Positions 10,401 to 22,000 of a DNA stretch of 64,000 bases are shown one piece after another; the stretch's first letter is position 1; each line of letters starts with the position of its first letter. Source of the DNA: Atrina japonica (Eukaryota > Mollusca > Bivalvia > Pterioida > Pinnidae); assembly GCA_030159075.1 (NCBI GenBank), contig BROG01000129.1:241501-305500 (forward strand), in the 5' to 3' direction. Under the pieces are notes generated by a model. The model was given only the letters and a program-made list of their open reading frames with translations, did no database searches and was not told the origin of the DNA. A program made the position numbers and the translations under genes.

Positions 10401-12127
10401 TTAGAATATCCTTTTTCACGTTAAAAGTCACTACTTGTAAGCAAAAAGTGACTTTTTGCATGCAAGTGGTCATCGCATAATTCGGTTTGTGACCCATATG
10501 GCCTTTCATACAGTAGTTTTGATTTCCATAGACTATAAATGTATATACCCTAACAGGAATACTATTTGTTTAGTGTTTTGTTTTTATGACTTTCTTTGCA
10601 ACTTCAATTCTTACAGAGTTTCGAGGCGGAACTGCTATAGAGAATGGTTTATGTATTACACAGTTTGAAGAAAAAACTGAAGTAACAATGGGACAACTTA
10701 CACCTGAGATAATTAACGCATACATCGATACAGAAGATGGCATGTAAGTCTGTTGTTATGTCACCCCAGTCAGGCTTATTATACAGTTCATTCAGGTGAC
10801 CAATGAGGCTCCGTGGACCTCCTTGTTTGCTGTTTTTTTCTGCTGTTTTGATTTGTCGTTGACAAAAATGAATGGTATTGCATACATATGCCAGATAATG
10901 TATATAGTCCCTTCACTCATCATTAATGTCACTAAACAGGATCTTGTATCTTATTAAGGATTATATAAATTGTCATTGAACCTATGACTTAAAATACACT
11001 GTAAATTGTTCATTTTATAGGATCCCATGTGTCTGAAAACTGAACACAGAAAAACCAGTTAATACACAAATTTTTACTGGTCTATTACAGACTTTTCACC
11101 TCTGGTTCTGAATCATGAATGGAAGCATTGAGAAAATGATCTCGCTTTGGAAATAGTAAGGGATAAATTCGGAGTAAATGAAATGGAATGTAATTGATTT
11201 CCCGAGAATTGAACATTCCAGAATGGACTTTCTAGACAAAAACAAAGAAAATTTTGCATAATGCATATCTATCGTATACAAAATGTATAAAAGCAACGTT
11301 TTTACACACTTCATTTTTTTGTAATGAATTGGACATTTCTGATGTCACTTGCATATGACGCAACCAAAAATGCATTGTGACTTAAGTTATAATGTAATTG
11401 TTGAATGAGCACTAACTGTAGAAGCAGTATAAGGAATACCGTTAAAGGTTATTTTGTTTATACCGTCTTAACGTAAATCTATTGTATAAGGTCTGCTTTT
11501 GTTGGTTATTTTAAGTCTGTGTTTAATAAAGGTGTCATGAAATGTGTATTTTCATATTTATTCTGCATTTTGTCCTCATACAGTCATATTGGGTCTCTGC
11601 TTTGCCTCAAGCCAATACAGCCGACCTCGACCTAATACGACTGTACTTGAACAAAATACAGGATCAATATGAAAACATCCATTTAATAACACGATATTAT
11701 CTTAAGCCTGATTTGCAAAGTCAGCATTTTGCTACTATACTGTATAGTTGTTTAGTTTCATGGGGGAAAATTTCACGTTTTCTGACAGGAACTTATTCAC
11801 GGATATTAAATTTCGTGCAAACCGTCTCCAAAACAAAAGAATTAAGTTATGACTCTTTCATGGGTACATTATATGAAGTTTTTGAGAAACTGTAAGCTGA
11901 AGGTCATACCAAAGGTGTCTTTAGATGACTTATAAACAAACAACTGGTTTGGGATCAACATGATTTTATGTATCTTTTGCATCTTTTGTAGGGATAAGGC
12001 TGGTGGTTATGGTATCCAGACGATAGGTGGCACCTTTGTTGAGGGAATAAATGGCGATTATTATAATGTTGTAGGATTTCCACTACACAGATTTTGTAAA
12101 GAAATGTTAAAAGTATTCAAAGGTTAA
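3194..12127 (+). CDS. ASMTL: Maf/ASMTL-like nucleoside triphosphate pyrophosphatase, six exons, complete
   Basis: Six exons (3194-3283, 5443-5580, 6275-6378, 8291-8355, 10617-10743, 11992-12127) join in frame to 219 codons plus TAA. All five introns are GT-AG, with phases 0, 0, 2, 1, 2. Seen: the N-terminal Maf signature [12 protein letters not shown] (residues 16-27), GADTV with the probable catalytic Asp86, EKP at 97-99, the GRHHTV block, and DKAGGYGIQ (176-184). Known: Maf proteins are cytosolic enzymes that hydrolyse non-canonical or pyrimidine NTPs (dTTP, UTP, modified forms) to NMP and pyrophosphate, as house-cleaning of the nucleotide pool. Human ASMTL has this domain fused to a methyltransferase-like domain. 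Here the protein stops after the Maf domain, the usual length for stand-alone Maf proteins. The start is supported by an in-frame TGA six bases upstream of the ATG. Inference: a functional single-domain enzyme. Exact substrate preference cannot be read from the sequence. Confidence 0.93.
3821..4130 (+). pseudogene. Broken non-LTR retrotransposon reverse transcriptase fragment
   Basis: In pieces of different frame, the translation matches the region around the catalytic site of CR1/jockey-like reverse transcriptases. It has [11 protein letters not shown] ending in RSGVP, then [17 protein letters not shown], then after a frame change near 3963 [15 protein letters not shown] and [15 protein letters not shown]. 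Between RSGVP and YQPVNN about 40 codons are missing, including the expected FADD/YADD catalytic motif. The fragment lies in Maf intron 1 in the sense direction. It is a dead fragment. Confidence 0.85.
4216..4480. repeat. Diverged 159-bp tandem duplication
   Basis: The block starting TATACAGGTCTTATGATTCT at 4216 recurs at 4375 with the same following landmarks (CATCCCATG, TTCAG, TTTTGGACTTT). It is two copies, the second partly diverged, within Maf intron 1. Confidence 0.7.
4518..5040. repeat. Minisatellite, about 40-bp unit, about 13 copies
   Basis: The unit is built on GATTACTCTATGCTCTGTAC followed by ATGTAAGATGAGATATCTCT. Units vary from 36 to 40 bp through loss of one TCTC step. It lies in Maf intron 1. 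Confidence 0.95.
5193..5364. mobile_element. Possible degenerate MITE
   Basis: The left edge TACAGTGGAGCATG and right edge GGTTTTACTATA resemble the ends of the clean element at 18844-19009, and the internal GACCACC / GGTGGTC blocks are mutually inverted. It is too diverged to be certain. It ends about 80 bp before Maf exon 2. Confidence 0.4.
5443..5580 (+). CDS. ASMTL: Maf gene exon 2
   Basis: Forty-six codons starting GLQFEVV, the conserved continuation after the SPRR helix. The acceptor is TTTCAG and the donor GTGAGA, both phase 0. It contains the alanine/lysine-rich helix [11 protein letters not shown] typical of the family. Confidence 0.92.
6275..6378 (+). CDS. ASMTL: Maf gene exon 3, catalytic GADTV block
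   Basis: It carries DLVIGADTV with the catalytic Asp, then the EKP motif and the AYEILS helix. The acceptor is TTTATAG. The donor AAG|GTAAAT splits an Arg codon (phase 2). Confidence 0.93.
6413..6575. mobile_element. MITE, TACAGT...AACCTGTATAAAGGCCAC family
   Basis: The left end is TACAGTCCAACCTGTATAAA and the right end an imperfect complement (CACAGGTGGACT). The interior has the CCTTATA / GGCCAC blocks shared with the element at 18844-19009. It lies just inside Maf intron 3. Confidence 0.6.
6660..7290. repeat. Minisatellite, 36-bp unit, about 16 copies
   Basis: The core unit is GTTATGTTGAGATGTACCTA then GGGTAAAATTGTGAGA. Central copies are nearly identical and copies at both edges are diverged. 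Because 36 is a multiple of three, the minus strand stays open as a 12-residue repeat ([12 protein letters not shown]), but that frame has no ATG start. It lies in Maf intron 3. Confidence 0.95.
7437..7475 (-). mobile_element. Helitron-like terminus with palindrome
   Basis: On the minus strand it reads AACAAGAGG, the perfect palindrome GGCCCATGGGCC, then CACCTGAA. I recognise this block as a very common bivalve repeat end. CTGA fits the CTRR terminus of Helitron-type elements. It sits about 150 bp after the 36-bp array, which could be the tandem core of the same element (inference). Confidence 0.5.
8043..8255. mobile_element. MITE with about 30-bp terminal inverted repeats
   Basis: The left end CATTGTCATAAAACCACGAT, continuing CTGGACTCGC, matches the reverse complement of the right end (GCGAATCCGGACCATAGTTT then TACAATAATG). 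The element is about 213 bp and ends 35 bp before Maf exon 4. Confidence 0.75.
8291..8355 (+). CDS. ASMTL: Maf gene exon 4
   Basis: A 65-nt exon encoding FSGRHHTV plus the following beta strand. The acceptor is TGTTTTAG and the donor ATG|GTAAGA (phase 1). The exon begins only 35 bp after the right end of a MITE at 8043-8255. Confidence 0.9.
8730..10517. mobile_element. 1.8 kb DNA element with long (about 120 bp) terminal inverted repeats
   Basis: The left arm starts AGTAGTATGAAAGGC, then GGGTCACAAAC, GTGATGACCAC, ACTTTTTGCATG and AGTAGTGACTTT. The right arm, read in reverse complement, gives the same landmarks in the same order (TGTATGAAAGGC, GGGTCACAAACC, GCGATGACCACT, CACTTTTTGC, AGTAGTGACTTT). 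No transposase frame is visible inside, so it is non-autonomous. It fills most of Maf intron 4. The interior holds further repeats, including a GGATTAATTGTG block also present at 7559. Confidence 0.75.
10617..10743 (+). CDS. ASMTL: Maf gene exon 5
   Basis: It encodes the segment with the EEKTEV strand and the helix around [12 protein letters not shown]. The acceptor is TTACAG. A second AG two bases downstream would break the reading frame, which fixes the choice. The donor is CAT|GTAAGT (phase 2). Confidence 0.91.
10770..10833 (-). mobile_element. Diverged copy of the bivalve AACAAG(G)AGG terminus
   Basis: It reads TTCAGGTGACCAATGAGGC then TCCGTGGACCTCCTTGTTTG, a diverged match to the block at 7437-7475. 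It lies just after the Maf exon 5 donor. Confidence 0.4.
11740..11850. mobile_element. Half copy of the ACTGTATAGTTG MITE family
   Basis: CTGTATAGTTGTTTAGTTTC and AGGAACTTATTCACGGATAT are shared with the element at 25027-25232. It lies in Maf intron 5 and explains part of an open frame at 11542-11895. Confidence 0.55.
11992..12127 (+). CDS. ASMTL: Maf gene terminal exon
   Basis: It completes the Met codon and encodes DKAGGYGIQ and the [11 protein letters not shown]-terminal helix, then TAA. The acceptor is TTTTGTAG. No methyltransferase domain follows within the window, so this is the end of a single-domain protein unless an alternative donor is used at the final AAAG|GTTAAG. Confidence 0.92.
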
Positions 12128-12780
12128 GACAATTGTTTTTAGGAAACCCATTTTAAAATAATAATATAACAGATAAAAACAATAGAATATAACTTAGTTT
12201 TGTGTTTTTCTTCAAAACTTAACAAAATTGATTAGTTCAACATTTGTGCATAGGAGCAGCATGTTGCTTCTATCTAACTAAAACATTTATTTTAATGGTG
12301 TTAATATGCCATTTTATATTTTATTACAACATAATATCTTGTAATAACCAGATAATTCACATGTCGTTATAACTAAATATTAAGACATTGTAACAAGATA
12401 TATGTCACTATAATGACATTTTTTTTATTGCATGTGGCGGTTTCTATAGCCTATATTAGACTGCCATGAAAAAATCATCAAGTAGCAGACCACAATCATA
12501 AACACCCACACATTTTAGAAGACCCTTCTTGTTGTACCAATACAGAACCTCTCATGGTTTATCAGTTTCAGTCTTCATAATGAAATTCAATCAGTCATTC
12601 AATATCAACCATGAGGATTGGTTTATAGTCAACTGTACTTATAACAAGACCATATATAATAAAATACCAGTTATAACTAGGATATCACTACCCCATGCAT
12701 TTCTTACATTATACTATTTGAATCCAAATAATGAAATTGACAGAGTTTTAAATCTAACTCCCTTCCACTAAGTTATAAGT
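12128..12780. other. 3' flank of the Maf gene
   Basis: AT-rich and non-coding. A degenerate block at about 12330-12420 (TTGTAATAAC, GTCGTTATAAC, CATTGTAACAAG) resembles the TTATAACGAGTTA repeats at 63420-63797. No exact AATAAA is seen close to the stop codon. Confidence 0.4.
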
Positions 12781-15700
12781 AGAGATGACTGTATATGATT
12801 AGTAGATCATGAGATGACTGTATATGATTGGTAGATCATGAGATGACTGTATATGATTGGTAGATCATGAGATGACTGTATATGATTAGTAGATCATGAG
12901 ATGACTATATGATTAGTAGATCATGAGATGACTGTATATGATTGGTAGATCATGAGATGACTGTATATGATTGATAGATCATGAGATGACTGTATATGAT
13001 TGGTAGATCATGAGATGACTAGATGACTATATATGATTGGTAGATCATGAGATGACTATATGATTGGTAGATCATGAGATGACTGTATATGATTGGTAGA
13101 TCATGAGATGACTGTATATGATTGGTAGATCATGAGATGATTGTATATGATTGGTAGATCATGAGATGACTGTATATGATTGGTAGATCATGAGATGATT
13201 GTATATGATTGGTAGATCATGAGATGACTGTATATGATTGGTAGATCATGAGATGATTGTATATGATTGGTAGATCATGAGATGACTGTATATGATTGGT
13301 AGATCATGAGATGACTGTATATGATTGGTAGATCATGAGATGACTATATGATTGGTAGATCATGAGATGACTGTATATGATTGGTAGATCATGAGATGAC
13401 TATATGATTGGTAGATCATGAGATGACTGTATATGATTGGTAGATCATGAGATGACTGTATATGATTGGTAGATCATGAGATGACTGTATATGATTGGTA
13501 GATCATGAGACGACTGTATATGATTGGTAGATCATGATATGACTATGATTGGTAGATCATAAGATGACTGTATATGATTGGTAGATCATGATATGACTAT
13601 ATGATTGGTAGATCATGAGATGACTGTATTTGATTGGTAGATCATGAGATGACTGTATATGATTGGTAGATCATGAGATGACTGTATATGATTGGTAGAT
13701 CATGAGATGACTGTATATGATTGGTAGATCATGAGATGATTGTATATGATTGGTAGATCATGAGATGACTGTATATGATTGGTAGATCATGAGATGACTG
13801 TATATGATTGGTAGATCATGAGATGATTGTATATGATTGGTAGATCATGAGATGACTGTATATGATTGGTAGATCATGAGATGATTGATGTAATATGATT
13901 GGTAGATCATGAGATGACTGTATATGATTGGTAGATCATGAGATGACTATATGATTGGTAGATCATGAGATGACTGTATATGATTGGTAGATCATGAGAT
14001 GACTATATGATTGGTAGATCATGAGATGACTGTATATGATTGGTAGATCATGAGATGACTGTATATGATTAGTAGATCATGAGATGACTATATGATTGGT
14101 AGATCATGAGATGACTGTATATGATTGGTAGATCATGAGATGACTATATGATTGGTAGATCATGAGATGACTGTATATGATTGGTAGATCATGAGATGAC
14201 TGTATATGATTAGTAGATCATGAGATGACTGTATATGATTGGTAGATCATGAGATGACTATATGATTGGTAGATCATGAGATGACTGTATATGATTAGTA
14301 GATCATGAGATGACTATATATGATTGGTATATCATGAGATGACTATATATGATTGGTAGATCATGAGATGACTATATATGATTAGTAGATCATGAGATGA
14401 CTATATATGATTGGTAGATCATGAGATGACTATATGATTGGTAGATCATGAGATGACTGTATATGATTGGTAGATCATGAGATGACTGTATATGATTGGT
14501 AGATCATGAGATGACTGTATATGATTGGTAGATCATGAGATGACTGTATATGATTAATAGATCATGAGATGATTGTATATGATTGGTAGATCATGAGATG
14601 ACTATATATGATTGGTAGATCATGAGATGACCATATGATTAGTAGATCATGAGATAACTGTATATGATTGGTAGATCATGAGATGACTGTATATGATTGG
14701 TAGATCATGAGATGACTGTATATGATTGGTAGATCATGAGATGACTGTATATGATTGGTAGATCATGAGATGACTAGATGATTGTATATGATTGGTAGAT
14801 CATGAGATGACTGTATATGATTAGTAGATCATGAGATGATTGTATATGATTGGTAGATCATGAGATGACTGTATATGATTGGTAGATCATGAGATGACTA
14901 TATGATTGGTAGATCATGAGATGACTGTATATGATTGGTAGATCATGAGATGACTGTATATGATTGGTAGATCATGAGATGACTGTATATGATTGGTAGA
15001 TCATGAGATGACTGTATATGATTGGTAGATCATGAGATGACTGTATATGATTGGTAGATCATGAGATGACTGTATATGATTAGTAGATCATGAGATGACT
15101 GTATATGATTGGTAGATCATGAGATGACTATATGATTGGTAGATCATGAGATGACTGTATATGATTAGTAGATCATGAGATGACTATATATGATTGGTAG
15201 ATCATGAGATGACTATATATGATTGGTAGATCATGAGATGACTGTATATGATTGGTAGATCATGAGATGACTGTATATGATTAGTAGATCATGAGATGAC
15301 TGTATATGATTGGTAGATCATGAGATGACTATATGATTGGTAGATCATGAGATGACTGTATATGATTAGTAGATCATGAGATGACTGTATATGATTGGTA
15401 GATCATGAGATGACTGTATATGATTGGTAGATCATGAGATGACTGTATATGATTGGTAGATCATGAGATGACTATATGATTGGTAGATCATGAGATGACT
15501 GTATATGATTGGTAGATCATGAGATGACTGTATATGATTAATAGATCATGAGATGATTGTATATGATTGGTATATCATGAGATGACTATATATGATTGGT
15601 AGATCATGAGATGACTATATGATTAGTAGAACATGAGATAACTGTATATGATTGGTAGATCATGAGATGACTGTATATGATTGGTAGATCATGAGATGAC

Positions 15701-16077
15701 TGTATATGATTGGTAGATCATGAGATGACTAGATGATTGTATATGATTGGTAGATCATGAGATGACTGTATATGATTAGTAGATCATGAGATGATTGTAT
15801 ATGATTGGTAGATCATGAGATGACTATATGATTGGTAGATCATGAGATGACTGTATATGATTGGTAGATCATGAGATGACTGTATATGATTGGTAGATCA
15901 TGAGATGACTGTATATGATTGGTAGATCATGAGATGACTGTATATGATTGGTAGATCATGAGATGACTGTATATGATTGGTAGATCATGAGATGACTGTA
16001 TATGATTGGTAGATCATGAGATGATTGTATATGATTGGTAGATCATGAGATTACTGTATATGATTGGTAGATCACGA
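12781..16077. repeat. 3.3 kb minisatellite array, 29-bp unit, roughly 115 copies
   Basis: The unit is GATGACTGTATATGATTGGT then AGATCATGA (29 bp). A frequent variant lacks the GT of TGTATATG (27 bp), and point variants AGTAGATC and GATTGTATATG recur. Rare markers appear twice in the same order (TGATTAATAG at 14551 and 15535; TGACTAGATG at 14771 and 15726), showing that a block of about 0.96-0.98 kb was duplicated inside the array. It lies between the converging 3' ends of the Maf and brat genes. Confidence 0.98.
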
Positions 16078-18843
16078 GAAGTGAATCTTGTCTTGTTACG
16101 CAATAGGATACCTCAGTCTTGTGTTGAGCCCAAAGGGGTATGCCTCGTGTAATAATTTCTTCCATCTTTTTCCATTGTGCACTATCACTGTTAAATATTC
16201 CATAGTTTCTTGGCAAGTTTTCCCCAATCAATGGCCAATTTTTCTTTTCTGAAGATGTAACAGCAAATCAGTTTTGAAATGTCTGCTTCACCAAGGGTTG
16301 TTCAAATCATAACCATGCTAGGATTTTAAACAGACCTGATCTTGCCCTTTCACCCTGAAAAGCGATCAACATTTTTTTGATCATGCACTTCCACAATCAA
16401 CACATAGATAGTACATTGACCTGCTGCAAAATATACCCCACACCACACCACCCACATCTTTTCCATTATGACATCACAGTTAAATGGGCAAACAAACAGT
16501 TGTGTGATTATGACATCACAATCAAATAAGGTCAAAAAATGCACATTGAAAGCCATGTTCCCGATATTTGGCAATAGTTCAATGAGACACCTTGACCCTA
16601 TATAACAGCATGATCCTGAAGGAAAAACAAAAACGAAGATGTTTCTGAAGCAAACAAAATATTTTATTGAATACCATTCAGTTTACACTCGTAACAAAAA
16701 CCTTTGTGAATAGACGATAAAAATTTTCATAGTATTGTCGATATAAGTTAACATTAAACCTCAAAATTGTCAAAGTGATATATAAAAGAGATCAAAATTA
16801 ACCATCAACATCTATGTATACATTCTATGACTATTGCATCGAGGACTCCAATCCAAATTATATCCTAGGGAAAAAACATAACACGTAGTAGTATAAAAAC
16901 AATGCATAATCCTTTTTTTCTTAAGGTTTCTTTTTTTTTTTTAAATTATTATTATTATCAAGTTTGTTAGGCGGGCTTTATGTGAAGTTTAACCTCACTG
17001 TTATCAGATCACTAGCAAATAACAAAAACTTGACTATAATGAACACGTTATTTATGGAAAAAATATACCAATACCCATTCAAAAACAACAAATACATTCT
17101 TCTATTCTAATGATAAAAACCAGTTAAATCTAGCAATCAAATGATTTGCACACGCACAAAAAAGATCAAGCACCTCGTCAAATATTAACAAATTTTGTTC
17201 TATCTTCTTATTTGTTCTACAGCATAACTATCGATGGTTTTATTTTTGAGAAATTAAGAATTAGCCTGAAATTCCAAAATGTCATGAACTACAAAACTGT
17301 AACAAAATGTATGCTGCAGTAGGAATGAAAATGAGCAATAACCAACCTTTAAAACACCTAATATTGGAAAAGTACTTAATCTGAAGAAATCATAGAATCG
17401 TGTTCAGACAGAGGATATATAGTTAGTATACAACACTTGTTTATTAGTATCTTTGCCGATTATAAAACATTTGAACTTTTAACGGCAATACCGTTTTGTT
17501 AAGGTAATATATATTTTTTTATAATCAAATGACATGATGTACTTCTGATTTAAAACACACTTAAGCTAATAATATGGAATGTGTTATATCATAAGCAACA
17601 GATTTAACATTCTGAAAAAACTGGTCCTTAAAGGATCTGGTGAAATACAATGATCTAACTGTAGTATCCCACAAAATAATAACCTTAGAGGGGAGGTAAC
17701 TCTTGAAAAGGGGTAGGGGCAGAACATGGGATAGGGGTGGTGTTTAGGTTCAACAAGTATTTCAAACAGATGTGTACAAAAACACCTGCATCTTTCAAAC
17801 ATTACCCTGTTAATTATGCAACAGACAAATCAAGTGGATCTGATGGATTGAAAATTATGCACAAGTGTTAATGGACGGATAGATTTCTATCATGCTTCTG
17901 TTGACATGGCGACTCCCCTTCCCAATCTGAACTGTTGATTTTCTAGAGTCACCATTCATCAACTAAAATACTGGCCAAGACATAAAACAATGTTTGGAGG
18001 ATCAGAAGAAGATCTGACATATGTATGTCTTAATGCTTAACAGCAAGTGAGTGGCAACCAAAGATGGTTCACTTTATACTAGTAAGATAAATGAGACAAA
18101 ATTAAGGTGAATTTTCTGGACTAGCTTCAATCTTCATAGCATACATTTTCTTTTATTTTACATGGCAACAGTTAAGCTTTTCTTCAAAAACATTCAAAAC
18201 AATGACAACAAGATCCTATAACTTGCAAATGGTAATTTTCTACTTGCATTTGGCAATGTCACTTATAAAATTCAGGAAAACTTATTTCCCAGGTCCAATT
18301 TTAGTGAACACAATCATAATTAACCAATCAGAATTGTACCTCTCGTGTGAAGGATGCATTCTGACAACTTGCAGTTGCTTAAATGGAAGGTGAAACATAA
18401 TAATATCACTTTGTGAAAAAACAGAAAGAGGCAAGTGACCCCCTGTCAATTAGGTGAGAGTTATCCCCCTTTAAAAAAAAGGCCATCAGAGACACACTAG
18501 GGAATTTAATTATGCCTGGACTTGTGCATTAAACAGTCCATATCTTTGAGACATAAATTGTAACTATGACACATTCTCTTTCACTATGTGTGAGGAGTCA
18601 AACTAACAAATATTAACGTTGGCAAGATATCAAAACTGACAAAAAATTAAAACCAGGAACATTTTCTATGATGATTTGTTTCTCCTTAATAATTTGTAAA
18701 ATGAATGAGGCTGTGTCTGCCTTCCCTATGACACTTGTCTACTTTTCCTCTGAGAGGCATATACAAAACTTCAGATATAAAATTCAAAATGACTGAGAGA
18801 TACTGCAAGTAAATTTTACCACTTAAACACTGCGGTTAGCTAA

Positions 18844-19009
18844 TACAGTAAAACCTGCTATAGCGGCCACCTCTATATAAGGATTGGCCTTCTATATAGG
18901 CCAGTTTTGAAAAGTACCATGACTGCATTCTTCAACTAAATTAAACCTGCACATAAAGGCCAATATTTTCTGGTCCCTTGGATGACCCCTATATACAGGT
19001 TTTACTGTA
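18844..19009. mobile_element. 166-bp MITE with perfect 14-bp terminal inverted repeats
   Basis: The left end TACAGTAAAACCTG and right end CAGGTTTTACTGTA are exact complements. The interior carries GCGGCC / GGCC blocks related to the elements at 6413 and 5193. It lies downstream of brat, so it may be within its 3' UTR. Confidence 0.85.
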
Positions 19010-22000
19010 TATTATTTCTTTTAATTACAATGCGATCTGCCACATGAGTAACAATACAGATCAACATTCTGCTATGAGACTCTTCACAGAAAAATGTAAA
19101 CAGAAGAATCAGACATGAGGACAATATGGTCAGGATACTATACTGTGGGATACCGAAAAAATGATACAGAAAATGTTACTCTAGTTGGAATCTGTGCATC
19201 AATATATGATATCCATGGTAACATAAATATAATACTTAAATGTTTTAAATGCTGGAAAATAACAGACCCACATTCCACTATAGTATACCCCCACCCTTTC
19301 CGAAAAAAAACCCCAAAAATTACATTTACTTCAAATCGCAATAAGATAAAGAACCTTATACTGTCCAGAAATTATGAGAATAACACTGGCTTTCCCATTT
19401 AGCATTTTTTTTTGCAGTATGTTACTATATATATATTTCTTTTTTGCAGTATGTTACTATATTTTTGGATAACTTTCTCATATTCTCATTTGTATTTCTA
19501 TTACTGCACTTGAGTATGATATTGCGACTACAAAGCCATGCAAAGATCCCTGATAATTAACATGGGGGTGTCACCCCCCCACCACAAGCATACTTATAAA
19601 AGGGAGACAGGCTATATAATGGATAAATATATGAAACAAAAATGTACGGTAATATAAGATATTAAAATACTTTTAAATTAAATAAATTAAAAACTTAACA
19701 AATAATATAAAATACAACTAATGTTAGGTACCGATATATGAAAAACTTAAGCAATGTGCAGCAACAGGGAAAATAACTACAATGATTAATCTACAAAAAA
19801 AACTTGTCTTATTACTGATGGAAACGGTGAAATTTGGTGGTACGTCTGAATTTTGATATTTCCAAAGTAAGTTTTCCCCCAATAATCAGTATCATTAAAT
19901 GTTAAGGACCCAAAATAAGCCTAAAGCTGTCAATGGTGAACAATGAGCATCAGTAATATCCTATAGCAATAAGGGGTAAGGGCAAGGTGGGTGGATGTTA
20001 GGGAGTAGAGACATGGGCTCAACATGAGAACATTTTCTGTATCAAATTATATCTACACATTTATATAAAATACTGTTAACATGTGTCTAACTAGTGATAA
20101 ATCTACCATGAAATCAAAATGGCAGCAAAGGCAAACTTTAGGACAATTACGCAACGCTTGTATTGGATGGTTACAACAGAAACACACACACACTAAATGC
20201 TCTAAATAACAAATTACACCAGGAAAAAAAGTTACATCAAGATTACAAAACACCAAACTTAACATCATAAAATGACAAATAATAATAATAATATATATAG
20301 ATATCAACACACTTAAAAGTATATTTAGACAACATACTCTGTGATGTGGTGTACATTCTTTTTCTTTAAATACTGGACATTAGATTTCAAATTTTGAATT
20401 TTAAGACTAACCAATCAAAACACTTTGATTTAAACCTCTCCCTTAAAAGTAATGTGCACAATAATATCCCCAAAAACTTTTTTTTAAATCAGGATCGATT
20501 TTCTAAAAGATGCTCATTGTAAAATTTTGTCCAAATTGACCAAATTGAAAAAATCAAAACTTAATGTTACATAAATTATAACCAATCGGCTAGTTACCTC
20601 CTGCTCATTGGCATTTTTCACAAATCTCCGAGATATAGTTCATGTTTATCACTAAAATAATTTATATATTATATAATATTTATTATTAAAATTTCCAACC
20701 TTCATTGCAAAACATCTAGCTTAATTACAGATAAATTGGAAAAAGCAGTAAAACTGTTTAGAAAATTTTGAATTATTTAACAGGGTGAATTTGTTGCTTT
20801 TGTTTATATGTTGGACATTACTAATAACCTACATCCCTGAATAATGTAAAACAATATATGATTTTATTCCCTATATCATCTAAAGTTTCAGTGAAAATAA
20901 ATATGAAAAACAAATTACAACAACCTGATCTCTAGGGTCACTTGCTACATGGAATTCTTATTAGAACTTTTTATCTTTTATAATTTGCTTTTTTCTTGAT
21001 GAAGTTTGAAAATGTTCTAACATTTTACATTTGGAATATTTACGCTATGCTAGTATGAAAAAAATAATAATCTTATATGTATCATTGTATGTCAAAGAAC
21101 TTTCACACATCCAAATGAGCTTTGTGACAGGAGAAAGATGAATTCTGATATTAATGATATTGCTACTTCAAATGTTTGTAACATTGTTTATATCAAAATA
21201 AACTTGAGTATTTTAAATCACAGGTCAACATTATAGTGAGATGTCATATCTTGAATCACAAAGCTATTGTTTTGCTACAAAAAAGAAAAGAAAAGATTAA
21301 TATGGTGTCAGACACTCTCGGTTGGTGTTAGATGCTAATAATTTGTAACACTTAGTATACTTCGATATCCCGCCTCTTTTTAAAGATGGCTGTCTCTGAG
21401 ATGTCAGATTTTGACTTGACAAAAACTCAGGACATTGAAATGAGTTATGAATATAATATAAACTGTAACATTGGGTGGGACTGAATTTCATAAACATTGG
21501 TGGTACATTCTTATGATGAAATAAAACCCAGAAGAAAAGTGAATACCTCCGATATTATCAGGATTATATTTTTCTTACACTGAAAAATCTGAAGATATCC
21601 CAGCCAGATTTCATAAAAAAAAAAATTAAATTACATGGCGTGAATCTGAGATTTGTGTAAAGCTCTATAAATTGCATTTCAATAACAACAATGACTTACC
21701 ATATGACTGCATATAGGAATCTACTAAATTGCAAGTTATGTAACTCTTCAACATCCACTTGGTAAACTCTCTACAGCTAGTCATCTAGAACCATGTATAT
21801 AAAATCCAACTAACTACGACCCCTTAATCATCTATTTCCAATCTCCTGAAACTACCAACTACTTTGTCAATATATCAGCTGTTATAAATCTGTGGATACG
21901 TTGCATTTATCAAACATTCCAATACAACAAAATGTGGAATGAAAAAAAAGAAGAGAAAAACAACAAACAACACTGAATAAATGGTCATAGTAAATAACTT

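Noticed and set aside
11542..11895. 117-codon frame between Maf exons 5 and 6
   Set aside because: Part of it is a dispersed MITE half-copy (also at 25027), and the Maf exons splice cleanly around it.
12781..16077. CRISPR array (regular repeats of about 29 bp)
   Set aside because: There are no unique spacers between units; it is a head-to-tail minisatellite in an animal genome.
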